64,000 bases of DNA, from positions 3,100,001 to 3,164,000 of the forward strand of contig NC_052125.1 in assembly GCF_012273895.1 (NCBI RefSeq), read 5' to 3'. Under the pieces are notes generated by a model, which did not search any database, was not told the DNA's origin, and worked only from the letters and a program-made list of their open reading frames with translations. The translations under genes were made by a program, and so were the position numbers. This DNA is from Zerene cesonia. Lineage: Eukaryota; Arthropoda; Insecta; Lepidoptera; Pieridae. Of the stretch, positions 49,501-58,920 are shown in pieces. Within the stretch, counting starts at the first letter, position 1, and each line of letters opens with the position of its first letter.

Positions 49501-49759
49501 CAATTTAAATTCATATATTAAATAACTTTTTTATAAGTAACGTGAAACAATAACAAACATTACAAACATTTTTTTTATTAAACAACCGGTTTAGCGAAAA
49601 CAATAATCCGACGAACTGGCCTTCACTTCGAGACAGCTCATAGCAATCTCTAAATTAAAAAAAAAAAACGCACCTTGAATTTTTCGAAACTTTCGTTCCA
49701 TTCGCGGCAAAATCTTCGCTCCCGCCATAACTGGTAACCAATGGCATATCACCTTCCAT
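43298..49759 (-). CDS. Tentative two-exon gene, unrecognised
   Basis: Start exon 49674-49759: ATG in the context CAAAAATGG, 28 codons (MEGDMPLVTSYGGSEDFAA, then NGTKVSKNS) plus two bases, ending AG|GTGCGT. Terminal exon 43298-43517: after a T-rich acceptor ending ATTATAAG, one base completes AGC, then VLTFDTSISHRQHSDTTAG, IYFSEAAQLIHCLLSTVD and INLTDGYIAAMITQG to NNM and stop. Total 102 residues with a 6.2-kb intron. Both parts look coding in composition and the phases fit, but phase alone fits by chance one time in three. Other terminal exons are possible, including beyond this window. No family recognised. Confidence 0.3.
43753..43953 (+). mobile_element. Helitron-like family A copy
   Basis: A|TCCTACTT to GGGGCGCAGCTAG|T, near consensus. 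Confidence 0.7.
44074..44334 (+). mobile_element. Family E copy
   Basis: Full length. The minisatellite here has four AAACAAACATAC units. Confidence 0.7.
44335..44600 (+). repeat. Degenerate repeat with ACGCAAAAACTACTGAACC
   Basis: Starts AAACTTCTGTATCTTTG. A related copy is at 45745-45905. It shares the short ACTACTGAACC motif with family A but not its ends. Confidence 0.4.
44745..44912 (+). mobile_element. LINE 3' tail (type F)
   Basis: AAGGGGTTGCCTGGAAGAAA, GATAAGGCCGCCC, then GTGTAATAAAAG and AAATAAATAAATA. Confidence 0.65.
44930..45120 (+). repeat. Helitron-like family N
   Basis: GTCATGATGTATGTCCC, CAACCGATTTTGACGAAATT and a 3' end CCCGTGGCCGGGTATGCTAG|T. A second, 3'-truncated copy is at 55803-55975. 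Confidence 0.5.
45528..45705 (+). mobile_element. Helitron-like family A copy, 3'-truncated
   Basis: Stops at TTACGCGGGTG, before the terminal stem. Confidence 0.65.
45745..45912 (+). repeat. Degenerate repeat with Helitron-like 3' end
   Basis: Begins AAGAAACTTTTGTGTTTTTG. Ends CACGAGCGAAGCCGGGGCG and AACTAAC, where CTAG is lost. Confidence 0.4.
46250..46421 (-). mobile_element. Metulj-like SINE
   Basis: CCTTTTCCTCACCC, TCTTATCCTTTCC, then GGCGGTGGTAATCGCTTACC and GGCGAACCACCAGCTC. Confidence 0.6.
46422..46662 (+). mobile_element. Family E copy
   Basis: Directly follows the Metulj-like SINE. The minisatellite is reduced to AAAC units. Confidence 0.7.
46670..47525. other. Non-coding with decayed family B-like piece
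   Basis: TGAAGAATTTGTTTGTTTGAA at about 47070 and a degenerate middle to 47340. Otherwise nothing recognised. Confidence 0.35.
47530..47690 (-). mobile_element. Helitron-like family G, 5' part
   Basis: Contains, in reverse, GCAATTAAGCATTTTG and the AGTCGCTTTCTCTGTC start of the family. Confidence 0.55.
47693..47870 (-). mobile_element. Helitron-like family C, single complete copy
   Basis: Minus strand: A|TCTAATATATAAAATTC to GGTGCAGCTAG|T. Confidence 0.7.
47880..49560. other. Non-coding AT-rich sequence
   Basis: Only a degenerate Helitron-like end near 48295 (GAGTGAAACCGGGGCGGAC). No coding signal. Confidence 0.35.
49674..49759 (-). other. Candidate start exon
   Basis: Good start context, balanced amino-acid use and a clean donor. 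The strongest part of the tentative gene model. Confidence 0.4.
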
Positions 49760-49769
49760 TTTTGAAGCA

Positions 49770-51220
49770 CAGATTGCACAAACTTTTTTTTTTATCACTC
49801 CACTGTTACGAAGCTATGGTAACGCTTGATACGTCCGACGGCTACAAATACACTGACCGACTGGTTTTATTGATGTAAATGAGCAGAGATAACATGTGAC
49901 GGACTATGTCATTGATAATTGAATGGGTTTACGCAACAGTGAAGATCCGCGGAACGCTAATTTTTTATGACATTAACACCTGTATTTATGAGATTTTTGT
50001 GACTTTTATCAGAATAAACACCACAATGTCATTTGCTGATTTAAGAACTATGTAGGAATTCTGTTTTGTTAAATAATATTGCTTGAGAATTTTTAAAGAA
50101 AATTATACTACTTTAAGAGGAACTGAATTGCTAGTGGTTTAGTGGCATTCCAATTAATTAAGGTTGTCAAGCTTTAATTTGTGTGTATTTTTTATTTGAT
50201 GCTAACTAGATAGCTTCATAGGTACTACATTCTATTATTATTACGCTGACCTAATCTTACATTGGAATGAACATACTTTTGCCCATTTTTTATGGGGATA
50301 ATACAAATACATATTATAAAAGACAACTTAAATTGCGACGCAAAACAAAAATCTTCTTGCCACAAACATTAAAAGTTTACATTGTCTATGACCTAACTTT
50401 TTTCATAAATAACACATATTTTATAATCTGCTAACCTTAAAATTGGAGGTTTATATCAAATGCTCTTTATATTATTTACACAATAATATCATGAGAACAG
50501 AAACGCAGTCATAGCAAATAGGAAAATAATTACGATTTAACAGTAATTATTGGTTATATTTTGCGTGTCAAACTACGCACATCTCGGGTTACGTAAATAA
50601 GAAATCGGGAAAGTATTGTGTACGGATATAAACGGCTGTGTAATGTATTATCTAATATTACATTGGATTTTTGTGTAATAGCTTAAGTTATATTTTTAGT
50701 AGAATTTTAATGTGTTTGAGAAGAATTCGAATGGGCAAGATTTAACGTTATAACTTTAAGGATGGTGATGGCAGCTAAATACTAGATTTCTTATATGGTG
50801 AGTAGGTTTATACAACTTTTTTTTTAAATATACCTTTTCTGAAATCCGGTTTTATTTTATTCGATTTCCTAATTAAATAAAGTGAAGGTTTTTTGGATGC
50901 ATTTATTTTATACTAAGGTTATAAGAAGATTTTTGTTTTGCGTCACAATTTAATTTGCCTTTTATTTGTACTACTCCCATAAAAATCTACAAAAGTATAC
51001 GCGGCGTTAACATGACTGTTCTTTTAAGCAAACAAGATTAATATATATTCACTCTTGCATACAACCGGCCGCCCACATCCAAAGGATGTACGTACAAAGA
51101 ACACAATACTATCAAATTGGACGTAACGTCAAAATTTCCTGGTCACTCCAATACGTCATAATACGCCCCTAAACGCTTCTAATAAACAATGCTGATAATA
51201 TGAATAAATATATATCCCAC
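49770..51220. other. Intergenic sequence
   Basis: The first 150 bp are GC-richer and would be the promoter of the candidate exon at 49674-49759. Beyond that nothing is recognised. Confidence 0.35.
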
Positions 51221-51226
51221 TTCACA

Positions 51227-51486
51227 CTAACATCGTAAATCTGATAGTTTGATTGCTTGGATGTTTGTCCGTCAATCGCGCTAAAATTACTGCACGGATT
51301 TTGATGAAATTTGGTATGCAGACAGGGTGTGAGCTGGCTTGGGTGATAGGACACTTTTTGTCTAGATTAAATGCACCAGGGCAGACAGGGCTCTGTCTGC
51401 CTGTATGAGCTGACTTGGGTGATATTTCGGCTCCCTTGGGACAAAGCAGGAATCTTGACATCCGGGCGAAGCCGGGACGAGAGTCT
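51227..51486 (+). repeat. Helitron-like family K
   Basis: CGTAAATCTGATAGTTTG, CTGCACGGATTTTGATG, CATCCGGGCGAAGCCGGGAC and GAGTCTAG|T. GAGCTGGCTTGGGTGATA occurs twice with small changes, so the middle is partly duplicated. Confidence 0.5.
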
Positions 51487-51526
51487 AGTTAAAAGTAAAC
51501 TGCAATGCGTGAATAGATATTCTTGC

Positions 51527-51650
51527 TAAATATAAAACAAAGTCGCTTTCCGCTATCTGTCTGTATGCTTATTACACCTTTAAAATTACGCAACAGATTT
51601 CGTTGATTTTTTTATAAATAGTGATTCAGGAGGAAGGTTTATATGTATAT
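51527..51650 (+). mobile_element. Helitron-like family G, 5' part
   Basis: AAAACAAAGTCGCTTTCCGC to AGGAGGAAGGTTTATATG, running into an AT repeat. Confidence 0.55.
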
Positions 51651-51712
51651 ATCATGTATTATTATGTAATATATATATATGTAATATATATGTAATATAT
51701 TATATAATGTTG
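51650..51712. repeat. AT-rich microsatellite
   Basis: TATATAT and TAATATATATG units. Confidence 0.7.
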
Positions 51713-51734
51713 TGACACCCCTTTGTGCATTCAT

Positions 51735-52597
51735 AATTCGATAATATTATTGATTTACAAAAAAATATCGACAATTTTTCTGTATCGATAAACCAAAGTT
51801 GTAGTCCGACCGACTGTAAAAAAATTATAAAAGACCCGGATAACTATATAAAAATAATAACTCAAAACATAAGATCGATAAATTGTAATTTTAACAGCTT
51901 TTCCATCTTGTTGGAAATGATAAACGTCGACCTTGACGTCATTGTCCTAACTGAGTGTTGGCTTAAATGTAATATACTTATGCCCAAAATAGACTATTAT
52001 TTGATGTATCACACAAAAAACAACAAAAATCAAAATGATGGCATTGTTTTATATGTTAAAGATAGTTTAAATCACTCTGTTTCTGAAATCGACTTTATGG
52101 ATGGCTCATGTTTGGTTTTAAAGCTAGGAAATGACACAGCAATCATCTGTATTTATCGTTCCCCGTCTTACATTAATACGGCGAATTTTTTAGCATCACT
52201 TGATTCTGTATTAATTTCTTTATCTACCACAAAAACAATTACAATAATCGGTGATATAAACCTAGATATCGCTTGTACGCCTTACGATTCCCAAGTCTCC
52301 GATTATCTCAATCTATTAGCCTGCCATGTTTTACTTCCCGCACATAATTTACCCACCCGCGGCTCTAGCTGTTTAGATCATGTCATGCTCAAATCCAATT
52401 TTGAAGCTCTAACCCTAGTTCTTGATTCAACCGTTACAGATCATAATAGTATAATGTTGTGTCTTAAATGTAAAGGAAATTACACTGAAGCCAAAAGCAG
52501 TAATGTTATCAAAAAAATTAATTACAAAAAACTTGATCAAGATATAAAAAAACTCGATTTTCAACATATTTTACAGCTAAACGATGCCGACCTGGCT
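51735..52597 (+). mobile_element. LINE (non-LTR retrotransposon) endonuclease domain, cut by a gap
   Basis: One frame is open from an in-frame stop just before 51735 to the gap. It shows the order of an apurinic-type endonuclease: ITQNIRSINCNF, then IVLTECW, IICIYRSPS, IIGDINLDI (the GDxN site), CLDHVM and DSTVTDHNSIM (the DH site). Catalytic-type residues are intact. This points to a CR1/Jockey-like LINE ORF2. The reverse transcriptase would follow but lies in the gap or is lost. No ATG is found upstream of MINVDLDV in this frame, so the 5' end is probably truncated or mutated. The retained AT-rich coding frame suggests a fairly young copy. Confidence 0.8.
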
Positions 52598-53597
52598 NNN
52601 NNNNNNNNNNNNNNNNNNNNNNNNNNNNNNNNNNNNNNNNNNNNNNNNNNNNNNNNNNNNNNNNNNNNNNNNNNNNNNNNNNNNNNNNNNNNNNNNNNNN
52701 NNNNNNNNNNNNNNNNNNNNNNNNNNNNNNNNNNNNNNNNNNNNNNNNNNNNNNNNNNNNNNNNNNNNNNNNNNNNNNNNNNNNNNNNNNNNNNNNNNNN
52801 NNNNNNNNNNNNNNNNNNNNNNNNNNNNNNNNNNNNNNNNNNNNNNNNNNNNNNNNNNNNNNNNNNNNNNNNNNNNNNNNNNNNNNNNNNNNNNNNNNNN
52901 NNNNNNNNNNNNNNNNNNNNNNNNNNNNNNNNNNNNNNNNNNNNNNNNNNNNNNNNNNNNNNNNNNNNNNNNNNNNNNNNNNNNNNNNNNNNNNNNNNNN
53001 NNNNNNNNNNNNNNNNNNNNNNNNNNNNNNNNNNNNNNNNNNNNNNNNNNNNNNNNNNNNNNNNNNNNNNNNNNNNNNNNNNNNNNNNNNNNNNNNNNNN
53101 NNNNNNNNNNNNNNNNNNNNNNNNNNNNNNNNNNNNNNNNNNNNNNNNNNNNNNNNNNNNNNNNNNNNNNNNNNNNNNNNNNNNNNNNNNNNNNNNNNNN
53201 NNNNNNNNNNNNNNNNNNNNNNNNNNNNNNNNNNNNNNNNNNNNNNNNNNNNNNNNNNNNNNNNNNNNNNNNNNNNNNNNNNNNNNNNNNNNNNNNNNNN
53301 NNNNNNNNNNNNNNNNNNNNNNNNNNNNNNNNNNNNNNNNNNNNNNNNNNNNNNNNNNNNNNNNNNNNNNNNNNNNNNNNNNNNNNNNNNNNNNNNNNNN
53401 NNNNNNNNNNNNNNNNNNNNNNNNNNNNNNNNNNNNNNNNNNNNNNNNNNNNNNNNNNNNNNNNNNNNNNNNNNNNNNNNNNNNNNNNNNNNNNNNNNNN
53501 NNNNNNNNNNNNNNNNNNNNNNNNNNNNNNNNNNNNNNNNNNNNNNNNNNNNNNNNNNNNNNNNNNNNNNNNNNNNNNNNNNNNNNNNNNNNNNNNN
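52598..53597. other. Assembly gap, exactly 1000 N
   Basis: A round length suggests a scaffolding gap of unknown true size. It begins inside the LINE reading frame. Confidence 0.98.
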
Positions 53598-53868
53598 CCA
53601 GAGCATTCAAAATATCAAAATCTAACGTGCTTGATTATTTCCACAGCCCCGTTTTCTTTTATAATTAAAAAAAAAAATCAAAAACCTTTTTCCATCGCTA
53701 AAAATGAAAACACTGTAGGACTTTTTTCTTGCTATCCCATAATCTGCGAATTCCAATAGGTTTCTGAAACGCTCGAGTAAATACACATTTAGCATCTTGG
53801 GCTCCCCTACTATAACTGATGCCTCACATAAATCATAATTAAAAATCATATCATAGATTATAGAACTA

Positions 53869-54066
53869 CCTTTTTGCCCGTGTCTTCGCACGCGTTAAAT
53901 TCGCAGTAGTTTAATAGATGTTATTGTAAATATAAACCTTCTTCTTGAATCACTCTATCTATCTATTAAAAAAAAAACATCAAAATCCGTTGTGCAATTT
54001 TAAAGATTTAAGCATACCTAGGGACCTAGCGACATGGTGACATTAAAAGCTACTTTGTTTTATACT
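53869..54066 (-). mobile_element. Helitron-like family G copy
   Basis: Minus strand: CTACTTTG for CGCTTT at the start, CGCGTGCGAAGACACGGGC and GGTAGTTC at the end. The CTAG is mutated to GTAG. Confidence 0.55.
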
Positions 54067-54087
54067 AGGTAGTGATGGTGTAGTGAA

Positions 54088-54153
54088 TACTAGATGTCCG
54101 CCCCGGCTTCGCCCGAGGTATCTACATAAATAGCGGGGCGGACCGCTAGTAAA
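54088..54153. repeat. Family B end pair in inverted orientation
   Basis: GATGTCCGCCCCGGCTTCGCC and GCGGGGCGGACCGCTAG face each other with only about 20 bp between them: a minimal foldback of two 3' ends. Confidence 0.5.
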
Positions 54154-54211
54154 TTACATAACCTCTCATTACAAATTATAAATAGTACGCATGGCTAAAT
54201 GACAAAAAAAA

Positions 54212-54450
54212 ATAAAATATAATAGTTTAAAAAAACTAAAAAACACGCTTTAACAAAAATCATATTTTGCAAATTGAAAACTGGAATAATTTTATCAAAT
54301 TAGTGTATTGTCATCGGTCCTCAATAAATCTACAAAGTTTGAACGAAATCTGGCCGTTTAAAGTGGGTCAAAATCGCGCCTAAAGAAGTCGGTTACAAAC
54401 AAACAAACATACAAACATACAGGTGAAGCTAATAAGAAGCGTGCAAAAAA
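54212..54450 (+). mobile_element. Family E copy
   Basis: Full length, with a different order of AAAC and ATAC units. Confidence 0.7.
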
Positions 54451-54485
54451 ATAACGGGAGAGATATGACTTAAAAGAGCAACAAG

Positions 54486-54625
54486 AGAGTTTCTTGCTGG
54501 CTCTTCTCTGTAGAAACCGCTTTCCGATCCGGTGGTAAATGATGAATTTTTTTCTGTATTTTTGTATATTATCTATTCAAAAGCGTTTCTGAACGTAGTT
54601 AGCTTCGCTAAGTTAATAAATGTTA
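54486..54625 (+). mobile_element. LINE 3' tail (type P)
   Basis: GAGTTTCTTGCTGGCTCTTC, GATCCGGTGGTAAATGATG, then AAGTTAATAAATG. Confidence 0.55.
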
Positions 54626-54713
54626 TGTATTATGCAGTTTTATTAGTACAATCATAGACCAATAGATGGCGTACTATAGTGTCTTTAACTGTTTACTATG
54701 TCTATATATACTA

Positions 54714-54757
54714 ACTAGCTTACAAACTTTCGCATTTATAATAATATAAGTAGGATA
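54714..54757 (-). mobile_element. Family A remnant
   Basis: ACTAGC joined directly to TTACAAACTTTCGCATTTAT: both ends kept, all of the middle deleted. Confidence 0.55.
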
Positions 54758-54770
54758 TTTTGTAAAGCTG

Positions 54771-54972
54771 AAGACTTTGTTTGTTTGAACGTACTAATCT
54801 CAGGAACTACTGGTCCGATTTGAAAAATTCCTTCAATGTTAGATTGCTCATTTATTGGGGAAGGCTATAGGCTATATAGATACCACGGGCAAAGCCGAGG
54901 CGAACGGTAGTTCCTGAGATTAGTTCATTAAGACAAACAAACAAACTCTTCAGCTTTATAATATTAGTATGG
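54771..54972. mobile_element. Family B foldback composite
   Basis: Forward family B to GCCGAGGCGAACGGTAG, then reversed family B (TTCCTGAGATTAG to TTATAATATTAGTATGGAT). Confidence 0.6.
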
Positions 54973-54974
54973 AT

Positions 54975-55094
54975 AATTATAAATGCGACAGTAACACCGG
55001 TCTGTCTGTCCGTCCGTTTGTACACCGAACCGATTTACATCTGGCACTAAGGCAGTTTTTGGCCCGAGAGAAAGCCGCGTGCGGAAAGCTAGCT
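54975..55094 (+). repeat. Unassigned Helitron-like remnant
   Basis: ATAAATGCGACAGTAACACC, GTCTGTCTGTCCGTCCG, GAAAGCCGCGTGCGGAAAG and CTAG. Confidence 0.4.
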
Positions 55095-55215
55095 TATTAA
55101 ACAATAGATTAACATATTATCAAGCTATTAAAACAAATATCTTCTTATTTTTTAATTCATCCCTTAACATATTAATAGGGGTTGAAAGTTTACACCCCCC
55201 CCTTTTGCTTTCGCG

Positions 55216-55422
55216 ACCGCCTCCTTGGCACAGTGGTTAACGCGTGAGCGTACCGAGGGGTCTTGGGTACAATTCCCGGCGGGGACGTGTAAAAAAAATG
55301 TCTCGGTCTGGCAGGACACAGAAGGCTGATCATCTACTTGTCCGTAAAGAAAATCGATCAGTGAAACAGATGAACATCATCTGCCCCATACCCCACTAGG
55401 GAACACGGGACTTCACTTTTAT
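55216..55422 (+). mobile_element. SINE-1, plus orientation
   Basis: Flanked by the 7-bp duplication TTTCGCG at 55209-55215 and 55423-55429. Head ACCGCCTCCTTGGCACAG, A-box region GTGGTTAACGCGTGAGCG, degenerate B box GGGTACAATTCCCGG. Confidence 0.8.
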
Positions 55423-55617
55423 TTTCGCGGGATAAACCACGCGGGGAGCTGGTTATTGATAAATATATTGAAATTCGATAACTCTGAGTCATAGGAATTC
55501 CGTCGTTACAAATACCCACAGATAATTAATATATATTTAATCTATTTATGCAGATAAAAAAGACCACAGGTTATCTTTTGTAAATAATGGTTGTATTTAC
55601 CTTATTGTGTGTATCTT

Positions 55618-55797
55618 CTTAATAATATTATAAATACGAAAGTTTGTATGTGTGTTTGTTGCTCTTTCACGGAAAAACTGCTGAACCGATTCGAATGAAA
55701 TTTGGTACGTAGACAGCTGGACAACTGGAATAACATTTTATCCCGACATTCCTACGGGATACGGACTTACGCGGGTGAAACCGCGTGGCGCAGCTAG
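55618..55797 (+). mobile_element. Helitron-like family A copy
   Basis: The 5' end is diverged and CATATAGGCAACTTT is deleted. Ends GTGGCGCAGCTAG|T. Confidence 0.65.
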
Positions 55798-55802
55798 TTA
55801 TA

Positions 55803-55975
55803 TGTAAAAATCCAGTGTCATGATGTATGTTCCCAATGAACTCTTCACCAACTCAACCGATTTTAATGAAATTTGGCATTTTATGTGTAATTTACTATAT
55901 TTTATAACTTAAAATATAGGATAGTTTTTATTTCGATTAATTATGCCAATAATTTATAATCTAAATACAATGACG
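55803..55975 (+). repeat. Family N, 3'-truncated
   Basis: GTCATGATGTATGTTCCC, ATTTGGCATTTTATGTG and GATAGTTTTTATTTCGAT, then unrelated sequence. Confidence 0.5.
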
Positions 55976-56007
55976 TCAAATGCTGATGAAAATATAGATA
56001 TTATAAA

Positions 56008-56216
56008 CTATCTGCGCCCCGCGGTTTCTTCCGCGTAAGTCCGTATCCCGTAGGAATATTGGAATAAAAAGTTGCCTATATGTTATTCCAGTTGTCCAGC
56101 TGTCTACGTACCAAATTTCATTGCCATCGGTTCAGTAGTTTTGCATGAAAGAGCAACAAACACACACACATCCTTACAAACTTTCGCATTTATAATATTA
56201 GCAGGACTAGTAGGAT
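56008..56216 (-). mobile_element. Helitron-like family A copy
   Basis: CTAGCTG is mutated to CTATCTG. Otherwise complete to ATTAGCAGGACTAGTAGGAT. Confidence 0.65.
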
Positions 56217-56386
56217 TCACACGCATTGAATTTATGAAAAGTAATGTTAACTTATCTATAGTTATCTGCTTATCACTTGTTAACATACAAATACGAAGAG
56301 CTTGTTTGTTTGAACGCGATATCTCAGGAACTGCTTGATTGAATTTAAAAATTATTTCACTTTCATGGACAAATTCGTTATTATTA

Positions 56387-56440
56387 GTAGAATAATTTAA
56401 ATTTAACACAAGTGGTCCGACTTGTGTTAAATTATTCTAC
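56387..56440. repeat. Long hairpin
   Basis: GTAGAATAATTTAA...ACACAAGT pairs with ACTTGTGTTAAATTATTCTAC. The left arm has six extra bases (ATTTAA). Confidence 0.75.
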
Positions 56441-56517
56441 TTTTTTGATCATTTTTTGTCTAGCTTTAGCTAAAACAATATACGACTTATTATGACAATT
56501 GTTTTATACTAGCTGTG

Positions 56518-56683
56518 CCCCGCGGTTTTACCCACGTAATACCATATTATATAGCCTAAAGCCTTTCTCAATGATTGGGCTATCTAACACAAAAAAAAAT
56601 TCACATCGGACCAGTAGTTCCTGAGATTAGCGCGTACAAACCTATAATTAATGTCTTCGGCTTCAGAATGTTATTATAGTTGA
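56518..56683 (-). mobile_element. Hybrid element: family A 3' end on a family B body
   Basis: ACTAGCTGTGCCCCGCGGTTT is a family A end. It is followed by GGGCTATCTAACAC and GGACCAGTAGTTCCTGAG of family B. Confidence 0.6.
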
Positions 56684-56739
56684 TAGGATAGTTACATCTT
56701 AACGTAGATAAGTAGATGGGCTGTGTTTAATTAATTCTA

Positions 56740-56935
56740 ACTAGACTTCCGCCCGCGGCTTTACCCGCGGGTTCAGAGGACGGAATGGGAAGCTTAATCG
56801 CCGTTAAAAAGTAACCTATGTCACTCTCTAGCCTCCTATCTATCTCCAGACACATATCATAGGGACTATAAAATGGCTAAATTGTGAAAGACAAACAGAC
56901 AAACACACTTTCGCATTTATAATAATACTAGCGAC
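56740..56935. repeat. Type J repeat, best copy
   Basis: CTTCCGCCCGCGGCTTTACCC, AAAGTAACCTATGTCACTC, CACTTTCGCATTTATAATAA. Ends are like those of family A in reverse, so it may be another Helitron-like family. Confidence 0.5.
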
Positions 56936-56959
56936 CGCCCCGGTTTCGCTAGGTGCAAT

Positions 56960-57037
56960 AATCAAATCAAATCAAATCAAATCAAATTTATTAAATCAAA
57001 CACTTAACCTAACCTTAAAGCTAAGTACATCGCTGTA
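56960..57037 (-). mobile_element. LINE 3' tail with (TTTGA)n, before a gap
   Basis: On the minus strand, sequence after TACAGCGATGTACTTAGC ends in five TTTGA units, as in RTE-like or related LINE tails. The body would be in the gap. Confidence 0.5.
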
Positions 57038-58037
57038 NNNNNNNNNNNNNNNNNNNNNNNNNNNNNNNNNNNNNNNNNNNNNNNNNNNNNNNNNNNNNNN
57101 NNNNNNNNNNNNNNNNNNNNNNNNNNNNNNNNNNNNNNNNNNNNNNNNNNNNNNNNNNNNNNNNNNNNNNNNNNNNNNNNNNNNNNNNNNNNNNNNNNNN
57201 NNNNNNNNNNNNNNNNNNNNNNNNNNNNNNNNNNNNNNNNNNNNNNNNNNNNNNNNNNNNNNNNNNNNNNNNNNNNNNNNNNNNNNNNNNNNNNNNNNNN
57301 NNNNNNNNNNNNNNNNNNNNNNNNNNNNNNNNNNNNNNNNNNNNNNNNNNNNNNNNNNNNNNNNNNNNNNNNNNNNNNNNNNNNNNNNNNNNNNNNNNNN
57401 NNNNNNNNNNNNNNNNNNNNNNNNNNNNNNNNNNNNNNNNNNNNNNNNNNNNNNNNNNNNNNNNNNNNNNNNNNNNNNNNNNNNNNNNNNNNNNNNNNNN
57501 NNNNNNNNNNNNNNNNNNNNNNNNNNNNNNNNNNNNNNNNNNNNNNNNNNNNNNNNNNNNNNNNNNNNNNNNNNNNNNNNNNNNNNNNNNNNNNNNNNNN
57601 NNNNNNNNNNNNNNNNNNNNNNNNNNNNNNNNNNNNNNNNNNNNNNNNNNNNNNNNNNNNNNNNNNNNNNNNNNNNNNNNNNNNNNNNNNNNNNNNNNNN
57701 NNNNNNNNNNNNNNNNNNNNNNNNNNNNNNNNNNNNNNNNNNNNNNNNNNNNNNNNNNNNNNNNNNNNNNNNNNNNNNNNNNNNNNNNNNNNNNNNNNNN
57801 NNNNNNNNNNNNNNNNNNNNNNNNNNNNNNNNNNNNNNNNNNNNNNNNNNNNNNNNNNNNNNNNNNNNNNNNNNNNNNNNNNNNNNNNNNNNNNNNNNNN
57901 NNNNNNNNNNNNNNNNNNNNNNNNNNNNNNNNNNNNNNNNNNNNNNNNNNNNNNNNNNNNNNNNNNNNNNNNNNNNNNNNNNNNNNNNNNNNNNNNNNNN
58001 NNNNNNNNNNNNNNNNNNNNNNNNNNNNNNNNNNNNN
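57038..58037. other. Assembly gap, exactly 1000 N
   Basis: Same round length as the gap at 52598. True size unknown. Confidence 0.98.
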
Positions 58038-58391
58038 AATAACCATAATATATTAATAAATTTTTTATTCTGGAGGTCAAGGACCCAATATATTTTTTAT
58101 TTATTAACATTGTTTATTTACTAACGGAGCAAATCCAATGTATTCATTATACATTAAAAAGTATCGTAATTCATATTTAAAAGGCATAGACAATGCTTCA
58201 AACACGAACACTATGACATTAATAATACTTGCCTTTGCCCTTGCATAGATTATAGAAGCGATGTTTTGGTAAAGAAAGTTAATTTCGCTCCGCCATTTTG
58301 ATTTCAACTTTCATTACAATTAAATGTATTTATATAATAGAGACTGGAGCTCACGACTACCGCGGGGAAATCTAATAGCCTATGCACTTAT

Positions 58392-58586
58392 TCTACTAAT
58401 ATTATGATCGCTAAAGTTTATATGTATGGATGTTTGTTAATCTTTCATGCAAAAACTACTGAACCGATTGCAATAAAATTTGGTACGAAGACAGCTGGAC
58501 AACTGGAATAACATATTGGCCACTTTTTATCCCGCTATGCCTACAGGATACGGACTTACGCGGGTGAAACCGCGGGCCGCAGCTAG
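58392..58586 (+). mobile_element. Helitron-like family A copy
   Basis: Slightly diverged start (TTATGATCGCTAAAG). Ends GGGCCGCAGCTAG|T. Confidence 0.7.
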
Positions 58587-58760
58587 TCCTTGTTAATATT
58601 GTAAAAGTGAGTCTGCTCATTTGTTTGTTATCTTTATTATAAGACTTGGCGATTTTATATTTTAGATTTTTAAAAGTTTCATATATATCCGATCAGCTGT
58701 TCTGCATATAATGTAACAAACAAGGGTGTGCATTTATATTATCAGTAGGTAAGGTAAGAA

Positions 58761-58920
58761 TCCTACTAAACCTACTATTAATATTATAAATGCGAAAGTT
58801 TGTAAGGATGTATGTGTGTTTGTTGCTCTTCCACACAAAAACCAATGAACCGACCAACTTTTGATCCCGATATTCCTACGGGATACGGATTTATGCGGGT
58901 GAAACTGCGGGGCGCAGCTA
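58761..58920 (+). mobile_element. Helitron-like family A copy, internally deleted
   Basis: About 45 bp between AACCGA and CAACTTTTGATCC are missing. Ends GCGCAGCTAGC. Confidence 0.7.

Noticed and set aside
53622..53891. 89-codon minus-strand frame near the first gap
   Set aside because: Its start overlaps the 3' end of a family G copy, and the rest ends in a long K/F homopolymer run. No domain recognised.
56072..56338. Open frames repeating PICYSSCPAVYVPNF or SCAPRLYPRKSVSRR (also at 3543, 5693, 43847, 62066)
   Set aside because: They are translations of family A copies, on either strand.
52518..58110. Long open frames across the two gaps
   Set aside because: They consist of N positions and have no sequence content.
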